A stretch of 64,000 nucleotides of DNA from Labrenzia sp. 011 (lineage in GTDB: Bacteria > Pseudomonadota > Alphaproteobacteria > Rhizobiales > Stappiaceae). The stretch lies in NCBI RefSeq assembly GCF_003075075.1, contig NZ_QCYM01000006.1:124001-188000 (forward strand), read 5' to 3'. Below the pieces are notes generated by a model that saw only the letters and a list, made by a program, of their open reading frames with translations, was not told where the DNA came from and did not search any database. Position numbers and translations under genes: made by a program. How positions within the stretch are numbered: the stretch's first letter is position 1; every line of letters starts with the position of its first letter. This document shows, piece after piece, positions 45,744-55,972 of this stretch.

Positions 45744-45827
45744 CATGGCATTCGGGACGTTCGGGCAGGATGCAGAGCTGGGGCAAACAGGATGTTTCGC
45801 CGGCGAAAGCGTCGCGCGGACTTCGGC

Positions 45828-46067
45828 TTACGGCCGCTTTGCGGCGCTTCCCGCAGCGATGATTTGATGGATCAGTTCAGCGACGGCAGAGTGGGTCTGT
45901 CTGACTTCGTCCGGCCCGACGGCATTCTCATGGGTTGCCGCCGCATCGCGCAGAACTCCCTCGATTTCGTGTTCGGGGAGAAGGTTGTGATCGCTCAGGG
46001 CAAGCAGCAGGGCCTCGCAGATCGAGAGGGCTGCCATGCCTGAAGGGTCTTTCTGATCGGGCATCAT
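45828..46067 (-). CDS. Small protein of unknown function
   Basis: 79 residues from ATG 46067, which has AAGGGA six bases upstream; an ATG at 46097 would add ten residues. Seen: a helical, Ala/Leu-rich centre (A-L-S-I-C-E-A-L-L-L-A-L-S-D) and no membrane segment or signal peptide. Not recognised. It is divergent from the Crp/Fnr gene with a 149-base spacer. Confidence 0.6.
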   Translation of the reverse strand: MMPDQKDPSGMAALSICEALLLALSDHNLLPEHEIEGVLRDAAATHENAVGPDEVRQTHSAVAELIHQIIAAGSAAKRP

Positions 46068-46216
46068 GGGCCGTCCCTTGTCGGAATTAGGTTTCATACC
46101 TGGTGGGTGTGTGACGAACTTGACCACCCTTGCAGAAATTGCGGTATGATGAACTGATCGAAAGCAGTCCCCGTGCAGACGTCTTCAAAAGTTTTCCAAC
46201 GGGTTGGGAGTTGCCC

Positions 46217-46951
46217 TTGCACGCATCTGAAGAGAGCCCCTTTACCCGAAAGCTCGCCGCATTTGTCGCTCTTTCAAAGGATGAACTCTCGGTGCTGGAG
46301 CGTTTACACCAGCGGCGCACCTCCTTCGCGGTCGGGAGTGATCTTGTGCACCAGGGCCAGTCTGAGCAGACCGCATATATCCTGTCGGCGGGCTGGGTAT
46401 GCTCCTACAAGATCCAGCGAGATGGGACGCGGCAGATCGTTGATTTTCAGATCCCGGGGGACTTTCTCGGCTTGCGTAGCGTTTTGCTTCGAACGTCAGA
46501 CCACAGTTTCGAACCGATCACGGATATTCAGGCGGCCGAGGTTTCCGCGAGCGATCTTCTTGAGGCCTTCGCGCAGACACCCCGGCTGGCAACGGCGATT
46601 TTGTGGGCGGCGTCGCGAGACGAGGCAATGGTGGTCGAGCATCTGGTGGGGCTCGGGCGCCGGCCTGCCGATGCGCGCATGGCGCATTTCCTGCTCGAGC
46701 TCGGCGCGCGGCTCATGCTGGTCGGGATGGCAGACAAGTCGGGATACGACTGTCCGCTCACGCAGTATCATCTCGCCGATGCCCTCGGCCTCAGCGCAGT
46801 GCATGTGAACAGGGTGCTGCGGCTCTTGCGGGAGGACGGGCTGGTCACGTTTCGCAACGGGCGGGTGATATTCGACGACTATCAGCGGCTGATCGATTTC
46901 GCGGAGTTCGATCCGGCATATCTGGATCAGGCCGGTCCCTTGCTGTTGTGA
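46217..46951 (+). CDS. Crp/Fnr-family transcriptional regulator, TTG start
   Basis: 244 residues from TTG 46217, which follows GGGAG by six bases; the alternative upstream TTG would add 29 residues and lacks a site. Seen: an N-terminal cyclic-nucleotide-binding jelly roll (F-A-V-G-S-D-L-V-H-Q-G, then I-P-G-D-F-L-G-L-R) and a C-terminal winged helix (L-T-Q-Y-H-L-A-D-A-L-G-L-S-A-V-H-V-N-R). No Fnr-type cysteine set, so not an iron-sulfur Fnr. Targets unknown. Confidence 0.85.
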   Translation: MHASEESPFTRKLAAFVALSKDELSVLERLHQRRTSFAVGSDLVHQGQSEQTAYILSAGWVCSYKIQRDGTRQIVDFQIPGDFLGLRSVLLRTSDHSFEPITDIQAAEVSASDLLEAFAQTPRLATAILWAASRDEAMVVEHLVGLGRRPADARMAHFLLELGARLMLVGMADKSGYDCPLTQYHLADALGLSAVHVNRVLRLLREDGLVTFRNGRVIFDDYQRLIDFAEFDPAYLDQAGPLLL

Positions 46952-47233
46952 TCCGGATTGCCGGGAACACGCCCTTTCGGCAGGTGTCTGTAAAATACAC
47001 CTTGTACGAGCTAACACCGATCAGCACGTGGCGGGACATCCTTGCAATATGATGAGCGTTGTCAGCTTGCGCCGAGGCGGTATTCCAGGAGGCCATCCGG
47101 CCGGCGCCGGACCGGCGGGCCTGCGACTGGAACCGAATGACGGTTCGGGCGTTGATCCATTTTAACAAGTCCGAGCATCTTGTCCGCGTTCAACCGAAGG
47201 CGAGGGTGCCTCGCCTGCAAGGGGAACGAATAT

Positions 47234-48040
47234 ATGAGAATAAGCCTGGGCTGCCGTCTTAGTTATCAGTTTCCGCAGGCGACGCCGATAATCGCGATGC
47301 TTAACGTGCATTATTCGCGTTTCGGCGATCTCGAGCGTCCGGACTATCTGACGACCTCCCCCAGCGTGCCGCTGGAAAGTTATCGTGACGGCTTCGGGAA
47401 CTGGTGCACGCGGCTGGTCGCGCCCCCGGGCGCCTTCACGCTGACCACCGACGGCATAATCCGTGACCTCGGACAACCGGATCCGACATCACCCGGCGCC
47501 AGTCAGCACGCCGTCCAGGACCTGCCCTTCGAGACACTCGTCTATCTGCTGGGAAGCCGCTATTGCGACACGGACCTTCTGTCCGACGAAGCCTGGCGGC
47601 TGTTCGAGCGCACGCCGCTGGGCTGGGCGCGGGTGCAGGCCATCTGCGACTACGTTCACCAGCATGTCACCTTCGGGTACGAACATGCGCGGGCCACCCG
47701 CACGGCCTCGCAGACGCTGGCCGAAGGGCGCGGGGTCTGCCGCGACTTCACCCATCTGGCGATCAGCTTCTGCCGTTGCATGAACATTCCGGCACGCTAT
47801 TGCACCGGTTACCTCAGCGATATCGGCGAACCGCTACCGCATCCTCCCGGCGATTTTGCTGCCTGGATGGAAGTCTATCTCGATGGCCAATGGTGGATGT
47901 TCGATCCGCGTAACAACGTCCCCCGGTATGCAAGGGTCCTCATCGCTCACGGCCGCGACGCGTCGGATGTCCCCCTCACCCAGACTTTCGGGAACAATAC
48001 CCTGACGGAATTCAAGGTCTGGACGGAAGAGGCCGTGTAG
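47234..48040 (+). CDS. Transglutaminase-like protein with altered catalytic His
   Basis: 268 residues. Seen: G-R-G-V-C169-R-D-F-T-H-L-A with the nucleophile Cys, then D-F-A209-A-W-M-E-V-Y and F-D224-P-R-N-N, where the first Ala of A-A-W sits at the catalytic His of the usual H-A-W. The family (COG1305) includes cysteine proteases and transglutaminases. ATG 47234 follows AGGGGA by eight bases. Inactive, or uses another residue (inference). Confidence 0.8.
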   Translation: MRISLGCRLSYQFPQATPIIAMLNVHYSRFGDLERPDYLTTSPSVPLESYRDGFGNWCTRLVAPPGAFTLTTDGIIRDLGQPDPTSPGASQHAVQDLPFETLVYLLGSRYCDTDLLSDEAWRLFERTPLGWARVQAICDYVHQHVTFGYEHARATRTASQTLAEGRGVCRDFTHLAISFCRCMNIPARYCTGYLSDIGEPLPHPPGDFAAWMEVYLDGQWWMFDPRNNVPRYARVLIAHGRDASDVPLTQTFGNNTLTEFKVWTEEAV

Positions 48041-48360
48041 GTCCGGCCCGATCTTCGTTCAGCCGCTATGACAATGATGGTCTCTTCGGTATCTGCCGAA
48101 GTCGATCGCGACACTCACGCCTGAGCCGTCGCATGGAGGCTCACGGGGCCCGGTGGCCGGCGTCTTCCGGGCGATGCAAGAGACTGTCCGGTCCACATGT
48201 CTCCCGGAAAGATTTCGACGGAGGCTAACGTCGATCAGGGCGAGACCGCCACGCATTCAATACGTTGATTGAAATCTTCATGTGTCGCGATGCGTTCGTT
48301 GGCATGTGTTCGATAAAGAAATTCAGGAACAGATCTACAACAAATTGGTGGAGCCCGGCG
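48041..48360. other. 320-base spacer, no gene seen
   Basis: Contains a small CTTCGG / CCGAAG stem-loop at 48084-48101. No coding frame with a ribosome site; promoter for the two small genes downstream is expected here. Confidence 0.5.
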
Positions 48361-48675
48361 ATGAACACACGATCATCAAGATCGATAGTGACTTTTTTTC
48401 GCCCGTTCACGCTGGTTGGCAATCCAGACGTGATTCCACCCGGCGACTACGAGGTTCTTATTGAAGAAGAACGTCTCGATGGCCGGGGTTTCCTCGCTTA
48501 CCGCAAGACGGCGACCTACGTGTTCGTTGCCGGCAAGGGCCGCAACGCCGGCAAGATGGAAAAACTCGAATTTTCCGGGATCGACCTGGAGACAATGCTC
48601 GGCCAGAACCGGGAAACACCCGAAAATACCCCAACAGGCGATGCGGCGCTTTCTCCGCAGGAGGACTTGAAATGA
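48361..48675 (+). CDS. Small conserved-looking unknown protein
   Basis: 104 residues. Seen: beta-rich R-P-F-T-L-V-G-N-P-D-V-I-P-P-G-D-Y-E-V and L-D-G-R-G-F-L-A-Y-R-K; the rhizobial families with this layout have no known role. ATG 48361 follows GGAG by seven bases. Its stop overlaps the next gene's start (ATGA). Confidence 0.7.
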   Translation: MNTRSSRSIVTFFRPFTLVGNPDVIPPGDYEVLIEEERLDGRGFLAYRKTATYVFVAGKGRNAGKMEKLEFSGIDLETMLGQNRETPENTPTGDAALSPQEDLK

Positions 48676-49025
48676 CTGCTCCCGAATGGTTGAAACCTGC
48701 GTTCCTTGGTGCTGGTGTTGGCGCGATAGCTCTGGCCATCCTCGGCTTTTCCTGGGGTGGCTGGGTCACCGGGGCAAGCGCGAGCAAAATGGCGGCCACG
48801 ATGTCGGAAGACAGCGTCGTGGCGGCCTTGGTGCCCGTTTGTGTCGACATTTCCCGTGCCGACGCGGACCGTGTCACCAAGCTGGCCGTCATCCGCGAAG
48901 CCTCCACCTACAAGCGCCGTGACGCGCTCATGGAAGCAGGCTGGGCGACGGTGCCGGGTGCGGAAGCTCCCAGCCGGGATCTGGCAAAGGCCTGCCTGAC
49001 GGCGCTCGAACTCGACAAGTCCTAA
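48672..49025 (+). CDS. Small membrane protein of unknown function
   Basis: 117 residues. Seen: one N-terminal membrane helix (about 10-32, G-A-G-V-G-A-I-A-L-A) followed by a soluble helical part with one Cys pair (C57 and C108). Overlaps the 48361 gene by four bases, so translation is coupled. It lies 172 bases upstream of hflK and may be cotranscribed with it. Confidence 0.7.
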   Translation: MTAPEWLKPAFLGAGVGAIALAILGFSWGGWVTGASASKMAATMSEDSVVAALVPVCVDISRADADRVTKLAVIREASTYKRRDALMEAGWATVPGAEAPSRDLAKACLTALELDKS

Positions 49026-49197
49026 ACGGGACCCTGCTGAACGGCCGCGAACCCGCGGTCGGCGGCGCATGGGCCAAAATCCGGTCCGGCGGCAAACGGG
49101 CACGCCGGACCCCGGAGCGCGGAGAACGTGGACAGGAAGGTGCCGAAGAGTGCCATCCAACGTCTCGCATTCCCTCACAACAGCAGGAAGACACCTC

Positions 49198-50265
49198 TTG
49201 GCTTCACAGCACTCCGGATCGCAAAACCAGGGACCCTGGAACAACACTCCCCCTCGGGCGCCGCCCGAACTCGAAGCTCTTTTCCGGCAGGGCCGGCAGC
49301 TGTTCGGTGGCATGGGGTCGGGAGGTCCGCCGTCCTTCAAGGGACTTTTGATAGTCGGCGCGATCGGCCTTGTCGCGATTGGCGCATGGTCCTCCTATTA
49401 CACCGTCCCGAGCGACTCGGTGGCGGTTGTCCAGCGTTTCGGCAAATATATCTCCGAAGTTCCGCCGGGCCTGCATTTCAAGTTTCCGCTGGGTATCGAT
49501 GTTGCGACCATCGTTCCGGTGAAGCGCCAGCTCAAGCAGGAGTTCGGCTTCTCGACACCCGGCGCGGTGGATCTCTACCAAAGCCCGTCGGACGGCCGCC
49601 GCGAGACGGAAATGGTCACCGGCGACCTGAACGCCGCCCTTGTGGAATGGGTGGTGCAGTACCGGATTTCCGAGCCCCTGAAATTTCTGTTCGAAGTGCG
49701 CGAACCGGGCGCAACGCTCCGATATGTCTCGGAATCCGTGATGCGCGAAGTGGTTGGTGACCGGACAGTCGATGAAGTCATCACGATCGGACGGCAGGAA
49801 ATCGAGACTGAAGCGCTTCTGAAGATGCAAACCCTGACGACAAAATACGCCATGGGCATCAGCATCGATCAGGTGCAGCTGAAAAACATCAATCCTCCCG
49901 AACCTGTCCAGGCCTCCTTCAATGAGGTCAATCAGGCCCAGCAGGAAAAGGAGCGTCTGATCAACGAGGCGCGGCGGGAATACAACAAGGTCATTCCGCT
50001 GGCCGAGGGCGAGAAGGACCAGCGCATACGCGAAGCTGACGGCTACCGGCTGAAGCGCATCAATGAAGCCGAGGGCGATGCCGCGCGGTTCACCTCGCTT
50101 CTGGAGGAATACGTGAAGGCGCCTGCGGTCACGAAACGTCGGATCTACATCGAGACGCTTCAGGATGTGCTGCCCTCGATCCAGTCGAAGATCATCGTCG
50201 ACGGATCGACCGGAAGCATCCTGCCTCTTCTCAATCTCGACCGTAAGCAGGGGGACCGGCCATGA
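49198..50265 (+). CDS. hflK: FtsH protease modulator HflK, TTG start
   Basis: SPFH-domain membrane protein (355 residues) that with HflC forms the cage around FtsH. Seen: a Pro/Gly/Gln-rich N terminus, one membrane helix (about 44-62), then the SPFH domain with V-P-S-D-S-V-A-V-V-Q-R-F-G and the coiled V-N-Q-A-Q-Q-E-K-E-R-L region. TTG 49198 was picked by AGGAAG about eight bases upstream; the domain does not begin further up. Confidence 0.93.
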   Translation: MASQHSGSQNQGPWNNTPPRAPPELEALFRQGRQLFGGMGSGGPPSFKGLLIVGAIGLVAIGAWSSYYTVPSDSVAVVQRFGKYISEVPPGLHFKFPLGIDVATIVPVKRQLKQEFGFSTPGAVDLYQSPSDGRRETEMVTGDLNAALVEWVVQYRISEPLKFLFEVREPGATLRYVSESVMREVVGDRTVDEVITIGRQEIETEALLKMQTLTTKYAMGISIDQVQLKNINPPEPVQASFNEVNQAQQEKERLINEARREYNKVIPLAEGEKDQRIREADGYRLKRINEAEGDAARFTSLLEEYVKAPAVTKRRIYIETLQDVLPSIQSKIIVDGSTGSILPLLNLDRKQGDRP

Positions 50266-51296
50266 AATTCGTCTGGGGAATTCTCGCCGTCGTCGTTGCC
50301 GCCGTCGCGGTGACGGCTTTTGCCGCCTCCTACACGATCAGCGAGGTCGAGCAGGCCATCATCACCCAGTTCGGCAAACCCGTCGGCGAGCCGGTCACGA
50401 CGGCCGGTCTCAAGCTGAAGCTGCCGTTCGTCCAGGTCGTCAACCGGATCGATCGTCGGGTTCTGGAGTGGGACGGCAATCCGTCCGACATGCCCACCAA
50501 GGACAAGCTGTATATTTCCGTCGATCTGTTCGCGCGCTGGAAGATAACCGATCCGTTGCAATACTTCCTGCGTCTGCGTGACGAACGCAGCGCCCAGTCG
50601 CGCCTCGATGACATTCTGGGCAGCGAAACACGAAATGCCGTTGCCAAGCACGAACTGATCGAGATCATACGCACGACCAGGGGGCGCACCCCGTTGAGGG
50701 ATCCGCTTCTGACCGATGACGAGCTCGCGCAGGACATCGGCCTGCTGCTTCCGATCCAGAAGGGACGGGCCCTTGTCGAGCGGGAAATCTTCGAATCCGC
50801 CGCGGAAAAGGTGCGCGTCTTCGGGATTTCCCTTCTCGATATCCGCTTCAAGCGGATCAATTACAACGAAAGTGTACGGCCGAAGATCTACGACCGGATG
50901 GTTTCCGAGCGGCGCCAGATCGCCGAACGCTTCCTGTCCGAGGGCAATGGCGAAGCGGCGCGTATTCGCGGCAACAGGGTGCGGGATCTGAACAAGGTGC
51001 AATCCGAAGCCTATCGGGCCGTCGAGGAAATCCGGGGCTTGGCCGATGCCTCGGCTGCGGATATCTATGCACGTGCCTACAACACCGATCCCCAGGCGGC
51101 CGAGTTCTACGAATTCACGCGAACCATGCAGGCCTACAAGGACATGATTTCCGGGGGTACGACGCTCGTGCTGTCAACGGAAAGCGATCTGTTCAAGTTC
51201 CTGAAGGGCGTGGGGCCGGGTGTATCCGGCGCCGCCGGGCAGCAACCCGCTTCAGCACCGGCAGTTCCGGACAGCGCCGGGCCGTCCACGGACTGA
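50262..51296 (+). CDS. hflC: FtsH protease modulator HflC
   Basis: Partner of HflK (344 residues); the start overlaps the hflK stop (ATGA). Seen: a membrane helix (about 4-24), SPFH domain with T-I-S-E-V-E-Q-A-I-I-T-Q-F-G, and the terminal coiled region. The tail ends in an Ala/Pro-rich stretch. Confidence 0.95.
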   Translation: MKFVWGILAVVVAAVAVTAFAASYTISEVEQAIITQFGKPVGEPVTTAGLKLKLPFVQVVNRIDRRVLEWDGNPSDMPTKDKLYISVDLFARWKITDPLQYFLRLRDERSAQSRLDDILGSETRNAVAKHELIEIIRTTRGRTPLRDPLLTDDELAQDIGLLLPIQKGRALVEREIFESAAEKVRVFGISLLDIRFKRINYNESVRPKIYDRMVSERRQIAERFLSEGNGEAARIRGNRVRDLNKVQSEAYRAVEEIRGLADASAADIYARAYNTDPQAAEFYEFTRTMQAYKDMISGGTTLVLSTESDLFKFLKGVGPGVSGAAGQQPASAPAVPDSAGPSTD

Positions 51297-51395
51297 TGCG
51301 AACGGCAGTTGACGGGAATCCGCCGACTGCCACTCGTGCAGCCTGAAGACAGTCCCGTCCCGTGGTGCCGGGCCTGCCCGCCCTCTCCCCAACCT

Positions 51396-52370
51396 TCACG
51401 CAACAAAAATTGCCGCGAAAAGCGCCGTATGGATCGTTTCGACCAGAGCGGCTTCTTCCTTGCCCTGCCGGAAAAGATTGGCGAGGCCGGGGGCGGCATT
51501 GACTTCCAGAACGACCGGAACCGCGTCCGGGCGGCTTTCGTGCGGCAGGATCAAGTCCACGGCGGCATAGCGCAGGCCCAGGCTTGCGGCCGCGCGCCGG
51601 GCGATGGTGGCGTGAGCGGGTGTGAGATCCGGGGTGACGATCCGGGCGGTGCCGCCGGCGGAGAGATTCGCGACCGGCAGCAGGGTGACTGTTTCCCGCG
51701 GCGCAAGGACCGTTTCAAGCGATTTTCCCATTTGCGACAACTCGAATTCGAGCCGTTCATCGGCGGGATTGAGGCGCGGATGCATGCCGACAAGTTCGGC
51801 GAGGCTCCTGCGGCCGTCGCCTGTCACCTGCGGTGGATGCCTTTCGATGGCAGCGAGGATTTCGCCGTCCAGAACGATCACCCGCAGCTCGACGCCGGCA
51901 ATTTCCTCCTGCACGAGAATCCGGTCGTGCTTCCTCGCCAGAAGGCACAGGGCATTGCTGAGCGCGACACGGGTGTCGACCCGCATCACGTCCGTGCCTT
52001 CCCGCCCCGTATTCGGCTTGACGAACAGCGGGAAGCCGGTTTCTCCGATGAATTCCCGGACCGCATCCGGAAGGCGGTTGTCATCGTGGATTTCGGTGCC
52101 CAACAGGAAATGGCCTGCGGGGACGGGAAGGCCGGCCTGCTTCAGGAAAAAGGCCGTATAGGCCTTGTCATTGGCGATTTCCGCCGCCCCGTAGCTGTTG
52201 AGATCGAAGCAGGTTCCCTTGAAGAACCAGCGTTTTCCGGCGGGACCTTCGACAAGGCCCGCATGGCCGTGCGGGTCGGCGGGCGTCAGCCGCAGTCCGC
52301 TGCGTTCGCAATAGGCTTCCAGCAACCGGAAGACCAGCGAGCGGCTCTGGGCTGGGGGCGTCTCGGTCAT
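51396..52370 (-). CDS. Stand-alone ATP-grasp ligase (cyanophycin-synthetase-like)
   Basis: 324 residues. Seen: the ATP-grasp fold with F-V-K-P-N-T-G-R-E-G, E-L-R-V-I-V-L-D-G, the T-G-D-G-R-R-S-L-A-E-L and V-A-N-L-S-A-G-G-T-A-R-I blocks and E-V-N-A-A-P-G-L near the C terminus. These match the ATP-grasp half of cyanophycin synthetase, but no second, Mur-ligase-like half is present. It probably ligates an amino acid to a peptide or small acid. ATG 52370 gives the domain its normal N terminus. It is convergent with hflC. Confidence 0.8.
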   Translation of the reverse strand: MTETPPAQSRSLVFRLLEAYCERSGLRLTPADPHGHAGLVEGPAGKRWFFKGTCFDLNSYGAAEIANDKAYTAFFLKQAGLPVPAGHFLLGTEIHDDNRLPDAVREFIGETGFPLFVKPNTGREGTDVMRVDTRVALSNALCLLARKHDRILVQEEIAGVELRVIVLDGEILAAIERHPPQVTGDGRRSLAELVGMHPRLNPADERLEFELSQMGKSLETVLAPRETVTLLPVANLSAGGTARIVTPDLTPAHATIARRAAASLGLRYAAVDLILPHESRPDAVPVVLEVNAAPGLANLFRQGKEEAALVETIHTALFAAIFVA

Positions 52371-52482
52371 GCTGCGGATGATCCTGCAGGGCGGGTTGCC
52401 GTCCGGGGGGCCGGGAGGCGGTTCCTCGCCCGGTATCGGCGGTCCATCCCGGGCCGTTCGTTGACGATGCCGGAGCGGCCCG

Positions 52483-53130
52483 TCAGTTCTTGTTCTGGCG
52501 GGCGTTGGACAGATAGTCGATCTTGAACAGGTCCGGATTGGTCGGGCCGTTGGAGACGACATTGTAGACCGCGACGGATGTATCGTAGCCCTGCTGGTCC
52601 GTGACCGTCCATTGTTTCAGGGCATAGTCCTTGGCATCGAAAATCAGCGTCAGCGTGCCGGAATTGAATTTGGTCTTGTCGAGGATCGTGATGGTGACGA
52701 GGTCTTCTTCGACAAGAACGTTGGTCACATTCGTGTCTTTCTGAAGATTGATGTCGTCGGACAGCAGGAAGCGCAGCGGCGTCTGGCCCAGCGGCCAGAT
52801 GTCCTGGGTGTTCAGCTTGCGATCGCGCACGGAAACGGATTTTCCGTCCGCCACGATGTCGAGGACCGACGGCTTGTTGTAGTAGAAACGCACCTTGCCC
52901 GGGCGCGCCATGTAGAATTTTCCGTCCGACTGGCTGCCGTCCGGGCCGAACTGGATGAAGTCGCCATGCATGGTCTTCACGGAATTGAAATAGGCGTTCA
53001 GATCCTGAAGGGTTTCCTGTTCCTCGGCCGTCATGGCCTGCGCCGCCGCCAGCGCCGTCACTGACAGGATTGCGGCCAGCGCCGTCCGCAGGAGGGGCCT
53101 GGTCAGGCGGAGAGCGAAGCGTTTCAGCAT
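52483..53130 (-). CDS. lolA: Outer membrane lipoprotein carrier LolA-like protein
   Basis: Periplasmic carrier of lipoproteins from LolCDE to the outer membrane; 215 residues. Seen: a signal peptide (about 1-35, ends A-Q-A), then the unclosed beta-barrel pattern with Y-F-N-S-V-K-T-M-H-G-D-F-I-Q and F-Y-M-A-R-P-G-K-V-R-F-Y-Y. ATG 53130 follows AGGAAA by nine bases. Confidence 0.9.
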   Translation of the reverse strand: MLKRFALRLTRPLLRTALAAILSVTALAAAQAMTAEEQETLQDLNAYFNSVKTMHGDFIQFGPDGSQSDGKFYMARPGKVRFYYNKPSVLDIVADGKSVSVRDRKLNTQDIWPLGQTPLRFLLSDDINLQKDTNVTNVLVEEDLVTITILDKTKFNSGTLTLIFDAKDYALKQWTVTDQQGYDTSVAVYNVVSNGPTNPDLFKIDYLSNARQNKN

Positions 53131-53212
53131 GAGACAGTTTCCTAAGTCGTTGGCGGCGCGAAGCATTGCCCTAGCTAATCATCTTCTGTGGCAAAGCTTT
53201 GGCAGATTTTGC

Positions 53213-55972
53213 CTAAAAGTCTTCCTCGACGCCGTTTTGCACCAGAATTTCACGCTTTCCCGCATGGTTGGCGGCACTGATCAGACCTTCCTGCTCCATG
53301 CGCTCGATCAAGGAGGCGGCGCGGTTGTAGCCGATCGACAGACGCCGCTGGATATAGGAGGTCGAGGCCTTCTTGTCCCGGAGCACGATCGCGACTGCCT
53401 TGTCGTAAAGATCGTTGCCCTCGTCACCACCGGAAGAACCGCCGCCGTCATAGGGGCTGTCTCCGCCGTCGTCCTCTTCCGTGACGGCTTCCAGATATTG
53501 CGGCGTGCCCTGAACCTTCAGGTGGCTGACGATGTCCTCGACCTCGTCGTCGGCGACGAACGGGCCGTGCACGCGCTGGATGCGGCCACCGCCGGCCATG
53601 AAGAGCATGTCGCCCATGCCCAGAAGCTGTTCGGCGCCCATTTCGCCCAGGATGGTGCGGCTGTCGATCTTCGACGTCACCTGGAAGGAGATCCGGGTCG
53701 GGAAGTTCGCCTTGATGGTACCGGTGATGACGTCCACGGACGGACGCTGGGTTGCCATGATCAGGTGGATGCCGGCTGCACGGGCCATCTGGGCGAGCCG
53801 CTGGATCGCGCCCTCGATGTCCTTGCCGGCGACCATCATCAGGTCGGCCATTTCGTCGACGACGACAACGATATAGGGCATTGCCTCGAGCGGCAGGTCC
53901 TCGTCCTCGTAGATCGGCTGACCGGTATCGCGATCGAATCCGGTCTGGACGGTGCGGGTAAAGCTCTCGCCCTTTTCCAGCGCCTGCTTGATGCGGGTGT
54001 TGTAGCCGTCGATGTTGCGGACGCCCATCTTGGACATCTTGCGATAGCGGTCTTCCATCTCGCGGACGGTCCATTTGAGGGCGACAACCGCCTTCTTCGG
54101 ATCGGTGACAACCGGCGTCAGCAGGTGCGGGATGCCGTCATAGATGGACAGTTCGAGCATCTTCGGGTCGATCATGATCATCTTGCACTGCTCCGGCGTC
54201 AGCCGGTAGAGCAGGGACAGGATCATGGTGTTGATCGAGACGGACTTGCCCGAACCGGTGGTCCCGGCGACCAACAGGTGCGGCATGCGCGCCAGATCGG
54301 CGACGACGCTTTCGCCGTTGATCGTCTTGCCCAGGGCCAGCGCCAGTTTCGACTTGGATTTCTCGAAGTCCTGGGCGGCCAGAAGCTCGCGCAGGTAGAC
54401 TGTCTCGCGGCGGGCGTTCGGCAGTTCGATGCCGATGGCGTTCTTGCCGGGGATGACGGCCACGCGGGCGGAAATCGCACTCATGGAGCGGGCGATGTCG
54501 TCCGCCAGGCCAATGACGCGGGAAGACTTGATGCCCGGTGCGGGTTCCAGTTCGTACAGGGTGACGACCGGACCCGGGCGCACCTCGATGATTTCGCCGC
54601 GCACGCCGAAATCCTCCAGGACACCTTCCAGGATGCGCGCATTCTGCTCCAGCGCGTCCGCGGACAGTCCGGGCACCTTGCCGGTTGTCTTGGGTTCGGA
54701 GAGCAGGCGCAGCGGCGGAAGCTCGTATTCCTCCGGCGCACCGAGGAGGGACGGCTGAGCCTCGTCGATGGCGCGCTTGCTCTGCTTCGGACGCGGCGCG
54801 GGCGGAATCACCCGGCCGGCCTGAGGCGCCTGGCCGGAACTCGCCGGTGTGGCCGCGGCCGGTTCCGGTTCCGGTGAAGCAATGCCCACCGGTACCGCCG
54901 GACGGCCGGAAACCGGACCCTTGTCGATCAGAAGCTCGTCCGGCGCGAAGCTGTCGCCTTCGTCCTCGAATGGTTCGTCGGAATGGATTTCCTCACCGTC
55001 GGTATAGCGGCCGCGCTGGTAGAACTCATCCAGTCCGTCATCATCGTCACCGGGGATGAGACGGCCGGTCAGGGCTTCGCGGAAGGCTTTCAGACGGCTG
55101 CCGTGACGGCTGTCGTCCGCTTCATAGTCGCCTTCGTCCTCAGCCTCTTCGTCCCAGACCTCCTCGTCAGGCGGGGAGGACCGCCTGAGACCCGTCAGGC
55201 GGCGGATCTGGGCGACGGACTGGAGTCCCCAATGGGCCATCTGGCCGACAAAGGCGCTCGTCATGAGGCTGAGGCGGGATTCGCTCTCGTCGTCTTCGAG
55301 GCCGAGATCTTCTTCAAGGGACTTGCCGTGACCCTTCGGCGTTGCGGACGGTTCGACGCGTTCCGGTGCCCGGCCCGCGGAACCAAGCCAGCCGGCGGCG
55401 GCCAGCAGGAAAAGCACGGAGGGCACGCCGAGACCGAGGCCGCCGACGATGGTGGCGGCGCCGCCGGTCATGTTGGAGGTGATCAGCGCGGGAACCGTAT
55501 GGACCATGTCTCCGAAAAAGCCGCCGAGGCCCGTGGGCAGCGGCCAGCTTTCGGGAACCGGCAGGGCTGCCAGTGCACCGGCGGCGAGACCGGAGCCGAT
55601 GATCCAGTAGAAGAGGCGCTTGCGGCCGATGCCGAGGTCATGGCCGGTGAGCAACCGCCAGCCCCAAAGGACCAGCGGAATCAGGACAACAGCGGTCGCC
55701 AGGCCGATGGTCTGCATCACGATATCGGCGAGGATCGCGCCGGGCGCGCCCAGCGCGTTGCGGACCGGTCCGCCCGTCGCATGATTGAGGCTCGGGTCGC
55801 TGACTGACCAGGTGGCCAGCGCGGCTGCGAGCATCGCCGCGATGGCGATGATGCCGAGACCGGCCGCCCCGACGAGATTACGCCGGAGAAAGCGCTTGAT
55901 CGGGCTTTCGGTGTCCAGAAGGTTTACCGAGGACCGGCGGCCATTTCCTCGCATTGCGCTCGCCCGTCTCAT
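53213..55972 (-). CDS. ftsK: DNA translocase FtsK
   Basis: Septal DNA pump (919 residues). Seen: four N-terminal membrane helices (about 30-200), a variable acidic linker (about 215-390), the motor domain with G-T-T-G-S-G-K-S and a DEAD-like Walker B (V-V-D-E-M), and the C-terminal winged-helix gamma domain ([13 protein letters not shown]). The start at 55972 overlaps the aminotransferase stop, with GGAG seven bases upstream. Confidence 0.97.
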   Translation of the reverse strand: MRRASAMRGNGRRSSVNLLDTESPIKRFLRRNLVGAAGLGIIAIAAMLAAALATWSVSDPSLNHATGGPVRNALGAPGAILADIVMQTIGLATAVVLIPLVLWGWRLLTGHDLGIGRKRLFYWIIGSGLAAGALAALPVPESWPLPTGLGGFFGDMVHTVPALITSNMTGGAATIVGGLGLGVPSVLFLLAAAGWLGSAGRAPERVEPSATPKGHGKSLEEDLGLEDDESESRLSLMTSAFVGQMAHWGLQSVAQIRRLTGLRRSSPPDEEVWDEEAEDEGDYEADDSRHGSRLKAFREALTGRLIPGDDDDGLDEFYQRGRYTDGEEIHSDEPFEDEGDSFAPDELLIDKGPVSGRPAVPVGIASPEPEPAAATPASSGQAPQAGRVIPPAPRPKQSKRAIDEAQPSLLGAPEEYELPPLRLLSEPKTTGKVPGLSADALEQNARILEGVLEDFGVRGEIIEVRPGPVVTLYELEPAPGIKSSRVIGLADDIARSMSAISARVAVIPGKNAIGIELPNARRETVYLRELLAAQDFEKSKSKLALALGKTINGESVVADLARMPHLLVAGTTGSGKSVSINTMILSLLYRLTPEQCKMIMIDPKMLELSIYDGIPHLLTPVVTDPKKAVVALKWTVREMEDRYRKMSKMGVRNIDGYNTRIKQALEKGESFTRTVQTGFDRDTGQPIYEDEDLPLEAMPYIVVVVDEMADLMMVAGKDIEGAIQRLAQMARAAGIHLIMATQRPSVDVITGTIKANFPTRISFQVTSKIDSRTILGEMGAEQLLGMGDMLFMAGGGRIQRVHGPFVADDEVEDIVSHLKVQGTPQYLEAVTEEDDGGDSPYDGGGSSGGDEGNDLYDKAVAIVLRDKKASTSYIQRRLSIGYNRAASLIERMEQEGLISAANHAGKREILVQNGVEEDF

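Noticed and set aside
53033-54877. 614-codon open frame antisense to ftsK and lolA
   Set aside because: Coding belongs to the minus strand (ftsK motor motifs); the antisense translation is low-information Gly/Asp/His-rich.
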